Assembly (NCBI RefSeq): GCF_000735345.1
Contig: NZ_JMPJ01000066.1
Coordinates: forward strand, 62,001-126,000
Reading direction: 5' to 3'
DNA from: Ewingella americana ATCC 33852
GTDB taxonomy: Bacteria > Pseudomonadota > Gammaproteobacteria > Enterobacterales > Enterobacteriaceae
Length of the DNA: 64,000 nt
In this document: one piece after another, positions 27,782 through 37,184 of the stretch
Layout of the letters: each line of letters begins with the position of its first letter
How positions within the stretch are numbered: the first letter of the stretch is position 1
Position numbers and translations under genes: made by a program
The notes under the pieces: generated by a model
What the model was told of the DNA's origin: nothing
The model's database searches: none
The model's input: only the letters and a program-made list of their open reading frames with translations

Positions 27782-28864
27782 TTACCGACAATCCTCAATC
27801 GATGCCAGCACCATTTCATGAGATACACCGGAGCGAACTTCAGACTGACCAATCGCTTTCGGTAACACCAGACGCAGTTCGCCGGCCAAGACTTTCTTGT
27901 CACGCATCATGTGCGGCAAATAGGCTTCAGCTGGCATCTCCTGAGGACCGGTCACCGGCAGTCCGGCGCGCACTAGCAGATTTTTCACTCGGGCAATATC
28001 AGCCAGAGTAAATTGGCCTAAACGATGCGCGGTATAACAAGCCATGACCATGCCAGCTGCAACGGCTTCACCGTGCAACCAGTTGCCGTAACCCATTTCT
28101 GCTTCAATAGCATGCCCATAAGTATGGCCAAGATTGAGCAAAGCGCGCATACCACTTTCGCGCTCATCGGCGGCAACCACGTCAGCTTTTATCTCGCAGC
28201 AACGACGGATGCAGTAAGCCAGCGCGTTCATATCCAGCGCTAACAGGGCATCCATATTGTCTTCAAGCCAATCGAAGAAGTCGGCATCAAGAATAATGCC
28301 GTATTTTATGACCTCAGCCAGACCGGAGGACATCTCACGGGCAGGCAGGGTGCGCAGGCAGTCGAGATCGACCACAACCGAAGCGGGTTGATAGAACGCG
28401 CCGATCATGTTTTTGCCAAGCGGATGGTTGACGGCAGTTTTGCCACCAACGGAAGAATCGACCTGAGATAACAACGTGGTAGGCACCTGAATAAAGCGTA
28501 CCCCACGCTGATAACTGGCGGCAGCAAAGCCGGTCAAGTCGCCCACAACGCCGCCACCGAGGGCGATTAGCGTGGTGTCGCGACCATGAGGTTTTTCCAG
28601 CAGGGCTGAGAAAACATCATTAAGAACAGACAGGGATTTGTATTGTTCACCATCAGGCAGTATCACCTGATCAACACGAACGCCTGCCTGCTCCAGCACT
28701 GAACGAACAGAGTCCAGATAGAGAGGTGCCAGAGTCTGGTTTGTTACCAGCATGACCTGATCACCTGCCTTAACAGGCATAAAAGAAGCCGGATCGTGGA
28801 ACAATCCGGCAGCAATCGTAATTGGGTAGCTACGCTCCCCTAAGGTTACGGTAATCCTCTCCAT
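27782..28864 (-). CDS. aroB: 3-dehydroquinate synthase
   Basis: 360-residue NAD- and metal-dependent second enzyme of the shikimate pathway (DAHP to 3-dehydroquinate). The NAD-binding [16 protein letters not shown] and metal-ligand [13 protein letters not shown] motifs are visible. It follows aroK after 57 bp, as in the aroKB operon. Confidence 0.97.
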   Translation of the reverse strand: MERITVTLGERSYPITIAAGLFHDPASFMPVKAGDQVMLVTNQTLAPLYLDSVRSVLEQAGVRVDQVILPDGEQYKSLSVLNDVFSALLEKPHGRDTTLIALGGGVVGDLTGFAAASYQRGVRFIQVPTTLLSQVDSSVGGKTAVNHPLGKNMIGAFYQPASVVVDLDCLRTLPAREMSSGLAEVIKYGIILDADFFDWLEDNMDALLALDMNALAYCIRRCCEIKADVVAADERESGMRALLNLGHTYGHAIEAEMGYGNWLHGEAVAAGMVMACYTAHRLGQFTLADIARVKNLLVRAGLPVTGPQEMPAEAYLPHMMRDKKVLAGELRLVLPKAIGQSEVRSGVSHEMVLASIEDCR

Positions 28865-28921
28865 TTCGCGCTCAGTGACCTTCTTAACTTACACCTTCAG
28901 GCAACAACAGAATGCCAAAAA

Positions 28922-29443
28922 TTAATTGCTTTCCAACATGTTAATGATTTGGTTAGCAACGACTTTGGCGCTTTGATCATCAGTACGGATAGTCACATCC
29001 GCAATTTCTTCATACAGTGGGTTACGTTCTTTCGCCAGTGCTTCAAGCACTTCGCGTGGAGGTGAACTCACCTGTAACAATGGACGTTTTTTGTCGCGTT
29101 GTGTACGCGCCAACTGTTTTTCGATGGTAGTTTCAAGATAGACGACAACGCCACGCGCTGATAAACGGTTGCGGGTTTCGCGTGATTTAACAGAACCCCC
29201 ACCGGTCGCCAGAACGATGCCTTGCTTTTCTGTGAGTTCGTTGATCACTTTTTCTTCGCGGTCGCGGAATCCGTCTTCGCCTTCTAAATCAAATACCCAG
29301 CCTACATCAGCTCCGGTACGTCGCTCAATTTCGTGATCGGAGTCGAAAAACTCCATATTGAGTTGCTGAGCTAACTGTCGACCAATAGTGCTTTTGCCGG
29401 CACCCATAGGCCCAACCAGAAAGATATTGCGTTTCTCTGCCAT
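28922..29443 (-). CDS. aroK: shikimate kinase I
   Basis: 173-residue P-loop kinase that phosphorylates shikimate. Walker A is GPMGAGKST near the N-terminus. [11 protein letters not shown] and GGGSV are the substrate- and nucleotide-side motifs. I chose ATG 29443 ([17 protein letters not shown]), as in E. coli. First gene of the aroKB unit. Confidence 0.97.
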   Translation of the reverse strand: MAEKRNIFLVGPMGAGKSTIGRQLAQQLNMEFFDSDHEIERRTGADVGWVFDLEGEDGFRDREEKVINELTEKQGIVLATGGGSVKSRETRNRLSARGVVVYLETTIEKQLARTQRDKKRPLLQVSSPPREVLEALAKERNPLYEEIADVTIRTDDQSAKVVANQIINMLESN

Positions 29444-29787
29444 GTTTTTCGGTATTACTAAGACAATTCGTTGATGATAACCCGCCCCGCCAATCAAATT
29501 AGCGGCGGGACCTAAACTGAAACCTCATGAGCGATAGTGCGAGATCAGACAAAAATTATCTCAACACTCTTGGTAGTTTGGCAACCGAATAAATCGCATC
29601 GCGCGCCGCGGGAGGGAAACCGTACGTTTTTTATCGGCGTGTCAGCAGTCATTAAAAATCACGGTGCTCAATTCGGTAACCCTTGTAAGCTAAATCGATG
29701 TCAGCGTCAAACTCAGAAGCCTTTCGGGACGCAAAAAGTTCTATCAGCTCAACACTATTTCGCTGTTTTTGTTACCCCCGCTGGCAC
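29444..29787. promoter_or_regulatory. aroK upstream region / hofQ-aroK gap
   Basis: 344 bp without a gene. On the minus strand a candidate promoter for aroK is TTGCCA (29579-29584), an 18-bp spacer, and GATAAT (29555-29560), which leaves an untranslated leader of about 100 bp. A GC-rich inverted repeat (CCCGCC / GGCGGG) occurs in that leader. I see no terminator with a clear T-run for hofQ. Confidence 0.4.
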
Positions 29788-31059
29788 CTATTGGCTGTTA
29801 ATTAAGGTGGGAGTAATAAAAATCACCAGTTCGCGTCGTTTCTGGTTTTTTGCCTGATGTTTAAATAAAGAACCGACCAGCGGGATATCCCCCAGCAAGG
29901 GGACTTTGCTTTGCGTGTTCTGATGGTGTCTTTGAAATATGCCGCCCAGCACCACGGTTTCGCCATCTTTAACCGTCACCTGAGTTTTGATCTCTTGTTT
30001 ATCAATCGCCAGCGCCTCGCCCTCCGACTGTTTCACGGTTTTGCCCGGCATGTTTTGGCTGATATGTAAGGTTAGCGTGATATTGCCGTTGCGCTGGATC
30101 TTTGGCGTCACTTCCATGCCCAACACGGCCTCTTTGAACTCAATAGAAGTGCGCCCACGGCCGCCGCTGGAGACTTGATAAGGGATCTCGCTGCCCTGCT
30201 TGATGCTGGCCGTTTGCATGTGGGCGGTAAGCAGGCGCGGGCTGGCGATAATTTCCACCTGATTCTCCTGCTCCAGCGCGGTCAGTTCTAAATCCAGAAT
30301 GCGACCGCTGATGTGCGCCAGATTAAACCCGGCAGTGAAAGCCGGGTTATCCACCGGCAGGCCCATAGTAAAGTTATTCATCCTGACCGACTTGGTGACG
30401 GCATGGTCGCCGCTGAACCCCCAGCGCACGCCGAGTTCGCGCAGGCTTTCGCTGTTCATGGTGACAATGTGCGCCGCCAGTTGCACCTGCTGCAAAGGCA
30501 AATCCATCTCCTTGACCCAAGGCGCGACGGCGTCCAGCGCTTGCTGGGTGTCACGAACCAAAATCGTATTGGTGCGGATGTCCGCTGACGCCAGCCCTCT
30601 TTCCGTCAATAGTGAGCCTTTCTGCCCATTGAGGCTCGCCGCCGTCTCAGTGGCGTCGGCATTATGCAGCGCAAGCGTCATGCTGGTTAGCGGCCTTTGC
30701 CGCAGTTCGTCTTGGCTCTCTTGCTCTTTCTTGAGTCGAAGCTGGGCGGGGTCGGCCGCCGGTGAAACCATCAGCACGTTCCCCTGCCGGTAGCTGGTGA
30801 CATTGCCCATTTGCAGGATGATATCCAGCGCCTGCTGCCAAGGCACGTCGGACAGCCTGACGCTCAAATTGCCCTGCACGCCCGGCGCGGTGACCAAATT
30901 CATCTGTTGGTGGTCCGCCAGCGCTTGCAATATCAGGGTCAGCGGCGCGTTTTGAAATTCCAGCGTTATCGGCATGCTGGCAGTCGCCCGGCCCGGCACA
31001 CTGATTAGTAGTGCGAAGCAGAGGAATATCCCGCCAACCGCGCCTTTTACTCGATTCAT
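29788..31059 (-). CDS. hofQ: HofQ secretin (DNA-uptake/pilus outer-membrane channel)
   Basis: About 423-residue secretin of the PilQ/GspD family. The signal peptide (VKGAVGGIFLCFALLISVP) is followed by a secretin/TonB short N-terminal domain (LEFQNAPLTLILQALADHQQMNLV), N-domains, and the C-terminal secretin domain ending VIFITPTLI. In enterobacteria it is linked to use of DNA as a nutrient and is homologous to competence secretins. I chose ATG 31059 with GGAA upstream; an in-frame ATG at 31080 is possible. Last gene of hofM-N-OP-Q. Confidence 0.92.
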   Translation of the reverse strand: MNRVKGAVGGIFLCFALLISVPGRATASMPITLEFQNAPLTLILQALADHQQMNLVTAPGVQGNLSVRLSDVPWQQALDIILQMGNVTSYRQGNVLMVSPAADPAQLRLKKEQESQDELRQRPLTSMTLALHNADATETAASLNGQKGSLLTERGLASADIRTNTILVRDTQQALDAVAPWVKEMDLPLQQVQLAAHIVTMNSESLRELGVRWGFSGDHAVTKSVRMNNFTMGLPVDNPAFTAGFNLAHISGRILDLELTALEQENQVEIIASPRLLTAHMQTASIKQGSEIPYQVSSGGRGRTSIEFKEAVLGMEVTPKIQRNGNITLTLHISQNMPGKTVKQSEGEALAIDKQEIKTQVTVKDGETVVLGGIFQRHHQNTQSKVPLLGDIPLVGSLFKHQAKNQKRRELVIFITPTLINSQ

Positions 31060-31096
31060 TATTATTCCTTTCCTTGGCATAAAATCCGCAGCCGCC

Positions 31097-31966
31097 TTAT
31101 TGGTGTTGGCGACCTAACTGAAGCGTAAATTGTTGAGCAGCACAGGGCGGCTGGTCTAAGTCAAACAGCACCTCGCGAGACGTGACGGCGTCGACCCGCC
31201 AGCCAGTAGCAGCGTCGCGCCATCCGGAGGAAGCCTGTTGCCAGCCCGCGCCCGGCCACATTAGCCAACTTTTCCGCTGGTCGCCGCTGCCTATAATTCC
31301 ACCCAGCAGCACGCCTTTAAAGCTATGAATAGGGTCCGGGCAGGAAGCGGATTGAGTCGGAGCGAAAGGGTCCCGAACTCCGCTTTCACTTTTCTTATGC
31401 TCCGCGAGCAGCTTGGGCCTGAGCCTTTCGGCGGTTAAATCGAAGCGAGCCTCCAATTGCCCGCCCACTGCCCGCAGGCTCAACTGATGCCAACTTGGCG
31501 CGTTGGGGCTGTCTGCCAACTGGCGCATCAATTCCATTAATGCCTCGAAGCTGGCCTTCACCGACAAACTGCCCTGCTCCGCGCTCGGTTCATCCGGCAA
31601 AGATGAGACGCCACGCTCGGCGGGCTGCCACTGAACTAAGGTGCTTTTCGACTCGCGCAGCGGCGCGGCTATCTGCTCAAGCAGAGCCACTGGCTGCTGC
31701 TCGCTGCTAGCAAGTAGCGACCGTTGTTGCTGCAAAAGCACCGCCAGCGCGGGCTGGGTCAGCAAGGTTTTCTGCTGCTGTAAAACGCCCTGCTGCAAAT
31801 CGGCACTTTGCTGACGCGCCTCTTGCCGCTGCTGCAAAGCGGCGCTGAGCAGGAAAAAGTAGAGCAGCCCACAGCACGCACCGCCGAGCAGGAGCAGCAT
31901 CAAGATTCGGTTCCAGACGGGCTGCTCCAGCGCGTGGTCAAAGGCACTGAGTAAGGCTTGGTTCAT
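31097..31966 (-). CDS. HofO-HofP fusion protein (PilO-like + PilP-like)
   Basis: 289 residues in one uninterrupted frame. Residues about 1-190 resemble HofO/PilO: one membrane helix (about 20-42, ILMLLLLGGACCGLLYFFLL), a Gln-rich coiled coil and a periplasmic fold. Residues about 195-289 resemble HofP/PilP, starting at the characteristic RDPFAPTQSASC (E. coli HofP has RDPFKPPEDLC). In E. coli the two are separate genes and HofP has its own membrane-targeting N-terminus, absent here. The length roughly equals the sum of the two. Downstream of hofN by 15 bp, before hofQ. Confidence 0.8.
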   Translation of the reverse strand: MNQALLSAFDHALEQPVWNRILMLLLLGGACCGLLYFFLLSAALQQRQEARQQSADLQQGVLQQQKTLLTQPALAVLLQQQRSLLASSEQQPVALLEQIAAPLRESKSTLVQWQPAERGVSSLPDEPSAEQGSLSVKASFEALMELMRQLADSPNAPSWHQLSLRAVGGQLEARFDLTAERLRPKLLAEHKKSESGVRDPFAPTQSASCPDPIHSFKGVLLGGIIGSGDQRKSWLMWPGAGWQQASSGWRDAATGWRVDAVTSREVLFDLDQPPCAAQQFTLQLGRQHQ

Positions 31967-31981
31967 CGCCCTCTCCTTTAT

Positions 31982-32527
31982 TTAGTCGCGTTGCGAAACC
32001 GCGAGGCGCAGCTGCATCAAGAAGTGCAGGTTGTGATTGGGCTGGCGTTGGATATCCAGCAGCCGGACCTCGGCGAGAAGCAGCTCCTGCTGTAATGCCT
32101 GAGAGAAAGCCATCACGGCGTGGTAAACCGTCGATTCGCCTTGCAGCCTGAGCACGCCGCTGGCCCCTTCGGTTAGCTGAGTGAGCCACAGGCCGTCAGG
32201 GATTTTCTGCGACAGCAAACCAAGCAGTTGCAGATAAGCCCCACTCTGCTCATAGCGCTGCTGGCGCTGGCTGGCGGCCAACTGTAGCGACGCTAATTGC
32301 TGCCGGGCTTGATCAACTTTCTTAAGCTGCGCCTCTAAACGGGTTTGCCACTCAGCCCAGTGCTGCGCGGCTCTTGTCTGCTCCGCCACATCGCGCTGGA
32401 TAAGCCACCACCACGCCAAGGCCGCCAGCAGAATGAGCATCAGCGGCAGCGCCGTGAGGCACAGCCAAAGGCGTTTACGCTGCTGCCTTTGCTGGGCGCG
32501 CCACGGCAGTAAATTCACCTGCAACAT
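31982..32527 (-). CDS. hofN: HofN (PilN-like assembly protein)
   Basis: 181 residues. The short cytoplasmic N-terminus MLQVNLLPWRAQQRQQRKR carries the conserved NLLPWR motif of PilN proteins. One membrane helix (LCLTALPLMLILLAALAWWWLI) and a coiled-coil periplasmic domain follow. It is expected to bridge HofM and the HofO part. Its ATG overlaps the hofM stop (TGATG), so translation is coupled. Confidence 0.9.
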   Translation of the reverse strand: MLQVNLLPWRAQQRQQRKRLWLCLTALPLMLILLAALAWWWLIQRDVAEQTRAAQHWAEWQTRLEAQLKKVDQARQQLASLQLAASQRQQRYEQSGAYLQLLGLLSQKIPDGLWLTQLTEGASGVLRLQGESTVYHAVMAFSQALQQELLLAEVRLLDIQRQPNHNLHFLMQLRLAVSQRD

Positions 32528-33375
32528 CAGCTATCCCTCGCTCTCAGGGCTAAGCCCATTGCCAGCGCGAAGGCCGCAGGGTTGGCTGGCAGCGGCGGGG
32601 AGAGCTGGGTTAATGCGCGAAACGGCGACCACGCGCCGACGCCCAAAGGTAACTCTTCTACCCGCGAGCTGCTGAACAGCATCTCTTCGTCGCAGAGCTT
32701 TGCCGCGCGGTACTGTTCTTTTGCCAGACTGGCGAGCTGGCTGATGTCTTTGACTTCCTGCGCATCAAACACGCCAAATTGAAACGGCAGCCCGTGCGGC
32801 GAAACCCACAGCCAGCCTTCATCAAGCCGGTGCAGCAGCAGTTTATCCGCGCTTTCCCCCGCGCAGCTTGCCGCCAGTTGCAACGCACAGGGGGCAAGCT
32901 CGACCACTTCTGGCACGAGATGAGATTCAGCCAGAAAACGCTGCCACTGCTGCATCTCTTCGCGGCGAGCCGCCGTGACAATGATGTTTTGCGCGTCCAT
33001 CGGCGCGGCGCGGTAGTCCATCACCAGTTGTTCGACGCTGAGTGGAAAGTGCTTGGCACCGCTGGCCAAGATAAAAGCGCTGCGGGCCGCGCCAGACAGC
33101 CGGGCATCAGGAAGCGGCAGGCTGTGCTGCATAACCCGATGAGCAGGAAGACAAATTCGCAACGAAATTTTTACAGGAAGGGTGCGCCGCCAATTCGATA
33201 AAATAGCTGAAAGCGCCGTGGTCTCATGTAAAATCCCCCCGCGTAAAGAAAGCGGGGGCAGAGGATGCTCCCACCACTGCCTCAGTTGCCAACCGTAATG
33301 TCGCCGTTGGACGGCGATCGCTCGGGCAAAACCAGCTTGAATATCCAGGCCCACCTGCCATGCTTGTGATCGCAT
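32527..33375 (-). CDS. hofM: HofM (PilM-like actin-fold protein)
   Basis: 282-residue cytoplasmic protein of the PilM type (FtsA/actin-like fold), starting MRSQAWQVGLDIQAGFARAIAVQ with the typical GLDI phosphate-loop-like strand. First gene of the hof operon, divergent from mrcA. Slightly longer than E. coli HofM. Role: inner-membrane platform of a type-IV-pilus-like DNA uptake machine. Confidence 0.88.
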   Translation of the reverse strand: MRSQAWQVGLDIQAGFARAIAVQRRHYGWQLRQWWEHPLPPLSLRGGILHETTALSAILSNWRRTLPVKISLRICLPAHRVMQHSLPLPDARLSGAARSAFILASGAKHFPLSVEQLVMDYRAAPMDAQNIIVTAARREEMQQWQRFLAESHLVPEVVELAPCALQLAASCAGESADKLLLHRLDEGWLWVSPHGLPFQFGVFDAQEVKDISQLASLAKEQYRAAKLCDEEMLFSSSRVEELPLGVGAWSPFRALTQLSPPLPANPAAFALAMGLALRARDS

Positions 33376-33496
33376 TTGCGTCTGATCTCCATATCGTCAA
33401 GTTCATAAAAGAACGTATCCATGTCGTAGGCTTGCCTTTATACTACCGCGCGGTTGTTTATAAACTGCCCAATTGCCACTAAATGGGAAATCTCAG

Positions 33497-36052
33497 GTGA
33501 AGTTCGTAAAGTATTTTTTGATTCTTGCAGTGTGTTGCATTTTGCTGGGAGCAGCCTCGATATTTGGCTTGTACAAATATATCGAGCCACAGCTCCCTGA
33601 TGTCGCCACGCTCAAAGACGTGCGCTTGCAAACACCTATGCAGGTTTATAGTGCTGAAGGCGATTTGATCGCTCAGTACGGTGAAAAACGTCGTATTCCG
33701 CTGAAACTTGGCCAGATCCCACCGGAGCTGGTGCATGCCTTTATTGCTACGGAAGACAGCCGTTTCTACGAGCACCATGGCGTTGACCCAATCGGTATTT
33801 TCCGTGCGGCTTCCGTGGCCTTAGTCTCCGGCCATGCGTCCCAAGGTGCGAGTACCATTACTCAGCAGCTGGCGCGTAACTTCTTCTTAAGCCCTGAACG
33901 CACCTTGACCCGTAAAATCAAAGAGGCGTTTCTGGCTATCCGCATTGAACAAATGATGAACAAGGATGAGATCCTTGAGCTTTATTTGAACAAGATCTAT
34001 CTGGGCTATCGCGCTTACGGCGTGGGGGCTGCGGCACAGGTCTATTTCGGCAAAGACGTGAGCCAGTTGACGCTGGGCGAGATGGCGGTGATTGCCGGTC
34101 TGCCGAAAGCGCCGTCAACCTTCAACCCGCTCTATTCGCACGATCGCTCATTGGCCCGTCGCAATACCGTTCTGGCCCGTATGCTGGATGAGAAATACAT
34201 CACTCAGGCCCAATATGACCAAGCGCGCGCTGAGCCATTGATTGCCAATTACCACGCGCCGCACATTGAGTTTTCAGCACCTTACCTGACCGAGATGGTT
34301 CGTCAGGAAATGGTCAAACGTTATGGCGACAACGCCTATAACGACGGCTACATGGTCTACACCACCATCACCAAGAAAACCCAGTTGGCAGCACAAGACG
34401 CCGTGCGTACCAACGTGCTGAACTACGACATGCGCCACGGCTATCGCGGCCCATCGAACCAGTTGTGGAAAGTGGGTGAAACGCCGTGGGATGAGCAGAA
34501 AATCGTTCAGTCGCTGAAAACCCTGCCAGTTTACGGCCCGCTGTTCCCAGCCGTGGTGACGCAGGTTGACGGCGAACAAGCTACGGCGACCATGTCCAAC
34601 CGCGCGGTGATTTCTCTGCCGTTTAGCGGCATGCGCTGGGCGCGACCTTATCGTACCGACAACAGCCAAGGCCCGACGCCGAAGAAAGTCTCTGACGTGG
34701 TGCAGCCGGGTCAGCAGATCTGGGTGCGTAAAGTCGGTGACGTTTGGTGGTTGGCGCAGGTGCCTGATGTCAACTCGGCGCTGGTTTCCCTCAACCCGAA
34801 TACCGGTGCTGTAGAAGCGCTGGTCGGCGGTTTTGACTTTAACCAGAGCAAGTTCAACCGTGCGACACAGGCTCTGCGTCAGTTAGGTTCGAACATCAAG
34901 CCATTCCTGTATACCGCCGCGATGGACAAAGGTTTGACGCTGGCAACCATTCTGAACGACATGCCAATTACCCGTTGGGATGCCGGTGCTGGTCAAGATT
35001 GGCGTCCGAAGAACTCCCCTCCAACCTATGCTGGCCCAATCCGCCTGCGTCAGGGGCTGGGCGAGTCTAAGAACGTGGTCATGGTGCGTGCGATGCGTGC
35101 GATGGGCGTGGACTACGCGGCGGAATACCTGCTGCGCTTCGGTTTCCCTGCGGCCAACATTGTTCACTCCGAGTCACTGGCGTTGGGTTCTGCCTCTTTC
35201 ACTCCGTTGCAGGTCGTTCGTGGCTATGCCGCACTGACCAACGGCGGTTATCTGGTTGACCCATACTTCATCACCAAAATCGTTGATGAGTCAGGTCAGG
35301 TCCAGTTTGAAGCGAAACCTAAAATTGCCTGCCGCACCTGTAATATTCCGGTGATTTACGGCGACACGCAGAAATCAGCCGTGCTGTCTGACGACAACGT
35401 CGAGAACGTGGCGGTTTCCAGCGAAGGCAATAACAACAACAGCGTGCCGATGCCAAAACTGGAGCAAGTCCCGGAAGGCCAGCAGCCGACGGGTGAAGAC
35501 CAGTATGCGCCGCACGTGATCAGTACCCCGCTCTCCTTCCTGATCAGCGATGCGCTGAACACCAACATCTTTGGTGAACCAGGTTGGATGGGTACCGGCT
35601 GGCGCGCGGGTCGTGACCTGAAGCGTAACGATATTGGTGGTAAAACCGGTACAACCAACAGCTCGAAAGATGCTTGGTTCTCTGGCTATGGCCCGGATGT
35701 CGTGACCTCAGTGTGGATTGGTTTCGATGACCACCGTCGCGACCTCGGCCGCACCACGGCTTCTGGCGCAATTCCAGACCAGATCTCCGGTGCCGAAGGC
35801 GGCGCGAAGAGTGCTCAACCGGCGTGGGATGACTATATGAAGGCCGTGCTGGAAGGCGTTCCTGTGCAGAAGCAGACACCTCCTCCGGGCATCGTGACCG
35901 TCACCATCGACAAGCAGACGGGTAAACTGTCTGATGGCGGCGGTGGCAGCCGTCCTGAGTACTTTATCGACGGCACTCAGCCGACCGAGCACGCCGTGCA
36001 TGAGGTTGGGACCACGATCATGGACAACGGTCAGGAACACGAGCTGTTCTAA
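33497..36052 (+). CDS. mrcA: penicillin-binding protein 1A
   Basis: Bifunctional class-A PBP of about 851 residues. The membrane anchor is KFVKYFLILAVCCILLGAA. The glycosyltransferase domain has EDSRFYEHHGVD (catalytic Glu) and ITQQLARNFFLS. The transpeptidase domain has Ser465 in GSNIKPF (the SxxK motif) and KTGTT near residue 716. I chose GTG 33497 because the product then begins VKFVKYFLIL like E. coli PBP1a; a TTG at 33473 lies upstream. It synthesises and cross-links peptidoglycan. Confidence 0.97.
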   Translation: MKFVKYFLILAVCCILLGAASIFGLYKYIEPQLPDVATLKDVRLQTPMQVYSAEGDLIAQYGEKRRIPLKLGQIPPELVHAFIATEDSRFYEHHGVDPIGIFRAASVALVSGHASQGASTITQQLARNFFLSPERTLTRKIKEAFLAIRIEQMMNKDEILELYLNKIYLGYRAYGVGAAAQVYFGKDVSQLTLGEMAVIAGLPKAPSTFNPLYSHDRSLARRNTVLARMLDEKYITQAQYDQARAEPLIANYHAPHIEFSAPYLTEMVRQEMVKRYGDNAYNDGYMVYTTITKKTQLAAQDAVRTNVLNYDMRHGYRGPSNQLWKVGETPWDEQKIVQSLKTLPVYGPLFPAVVTQVDGEQATATMSNRAVISLPFSGMRWARPYRTDNSQGPTPKKVSDVVQPGQQIWVRKVGDVWWLAQVPDVNSALVSLNPNTGAVEALVGGFDFNQSKFNRATQALRQLGSNIKPFLYTAAMDKGLTLATILNDMPITRWDAGAGQDWRPKNSPPTYAGPIRLRQGLGESKNVVMVRAMRAMGVDYAAEYLLRFGFPAANIVHSESLALGSASFTPLQVVRGYAALTNGGYLVDPYFITKIVDESGQVQFEAKPKIACRTCNIPVIYGDTQKSAVLSDDNVENVAVSSEGNNNNSVPMPKLEQVPEGQQPTGEDQYAPHVISTPLSFLISDALNTNIFGEPGWMGTGWRAGRDLKRNDIGGKTGTTNSSKDAWFSGYGPDVVTSVWIGFDDHRRDLGRTTASGAIPDQISGAEGGAKSAQPAWDDYMKAVLEGVPVQKQTPPPGIVTVTIDKQTGKLSDGGGGSRPEYFIDGTQPTEHAVHEVGTTIMDNGQEHELF

Positions 36053-36070
36053 TGGCCTAACGCCTGAAAC

Positions 36071-36108
36071 AAAAAAGCCGGTCTGCATCATGCATGACCG
36101 GCTTTTTT
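36071..36108. terminator. bidirectional terminator between mrcA and nudE
   Basis: Stem AAAAAAGCCGGTC / GACCGGCTTTTTT with a 12-nt loop, A-rich on one side and T-rich on the other, between two convergent genes. Confidence 0.9.
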
Positions 36109-36152
36109 TTATATTTGCTGCTGGGAGAAAGCGGCTGAGTAAAAGCAGCGGC

Positions 36153-36710
36153 TTAGATAGCGTTACGCGTCAGGAAATCATGCGCGAGGAACAGCGCGCT
36201 GACATTACGCGCTTCATTGAAGTCAGGCTCTTTCAGCAGTTCCAGCATGCGGGAAATCGGCCAGCGAGTCTGCGGCAAAGGCTCGGGCTCATCGCCTTCC
36301 AGACTTTGCGGATACAGCCCTTTGGCAATCACGATATTCATCCGGCTGGAGAAATAGGACGGCGCCATGGTCAGCTTGGTGAGGAACTCCAGCTGATGAG
36401 CCCCGTAGCCCACCTCTTCCATCAACTCGCGGTTGGCAGCTTCAAATACCGTTTCGCCCGGATCAATCAGTCCTTTTGGAAAACCCAGCTCATAGCTGTC
36501 GATACCCACGGCGTACTCGTGAATCAGCAGCAGATCATCGCCGATAACCGGCACAATCATCACGGCTTCACGATTAGAGGGACGCATACGTTCGTACACG
36601 CGCTGCACGCCATTACTGAAGGTGAGATCGACGGATTCGATGGTAAATAAGCGAGAGCTGGCCACAGTCTCAACTTTCAGAATCTCAGGTTTTTGCAGGT
36701 GCTTATCCAT
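36153..36710 (-). CDS. nudE: ADP-compounds hydrolase NudE
   Basis: 185-residue Nudix hydrolase acting on ADP-ribose, Ap3A and NADH. The Nudix box is GLIDPGETVFEAANRELMEEVGYG, with the REXXEE helix present. Divergent from igaA, as in E. coli. Confidence 0.95.
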   Translation of the reverse strand: MDKHLQKPEILKVETVASSRLFTIESVDLTFSNGVQRVYERMRPSNREAVMIVPVIGDDLLLIHEYAVGIDSYELGFPKGLIDPGETVFEAANRELMEEVGYGAHQLEFLTKLTMAPSYFSSRMNIVIAKGLYPQSLEGDEPEPLPQTRWPISRMLELLKEPDFNEARNVSALFLAHDFLTRNAI

Positions 36711-37184
36711 GGTTTCCCCAATTTATTGTTCACCTGACACGGTGTCGCAATGGGTTTCAGTTCATTGTCACTTGATGGCATTGTGCGTTAATGCGAACCT
36801 TCATCGCAATATTTGTGCGACATAAATTCGGTAACCTCAACAAAGCTGAACAATTTCGTAGAAATAAGTTGGCGATCTGCGTCTCAATTTATATAAACAC
36901 CCATTAACAAAAAGCGCGACGCATAAAAATAGGATTATACCGATACCCGCTTGGTTAAGAATATTGGTATGATCCAAAGTGGCTGTTTTTACGTGATAAG
37001 TAGGCGGTTTACGCCACAACCGGCTCGCAAAAGAGAGCCGCTAAAAACACCTCATGACATTCAATTTCCCAGCACAGCTTAAATCGTGCTGATGGATTAC
37101 TTTGTTAAATCTTTGTTTTGATAGACTATTTGCACTTATGAATTCACAGCGTGTTGATACAAATCATCTTAATCAGGGGATCGG
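36711..37184. other. nudE/igaA divergent intergenic region
   Basis: 474 bp, AT-rich toward igaA. It must hold both promoters, but I found no hexamer pair good enough to call and no clear operator. A 60-codon minus-strand frame with a hydrophobic core (36837-37019, TTG start, no SD) is probably chance. Confidence 0.4.

Noticed and set aside
36837-37019. 60-codon minus-strand frame with a hydrophobic core between nudE and igaA
   Set aside because: TTG start, no ribosome binding site, and it overlaps the promoter region; too weak to call a gene.
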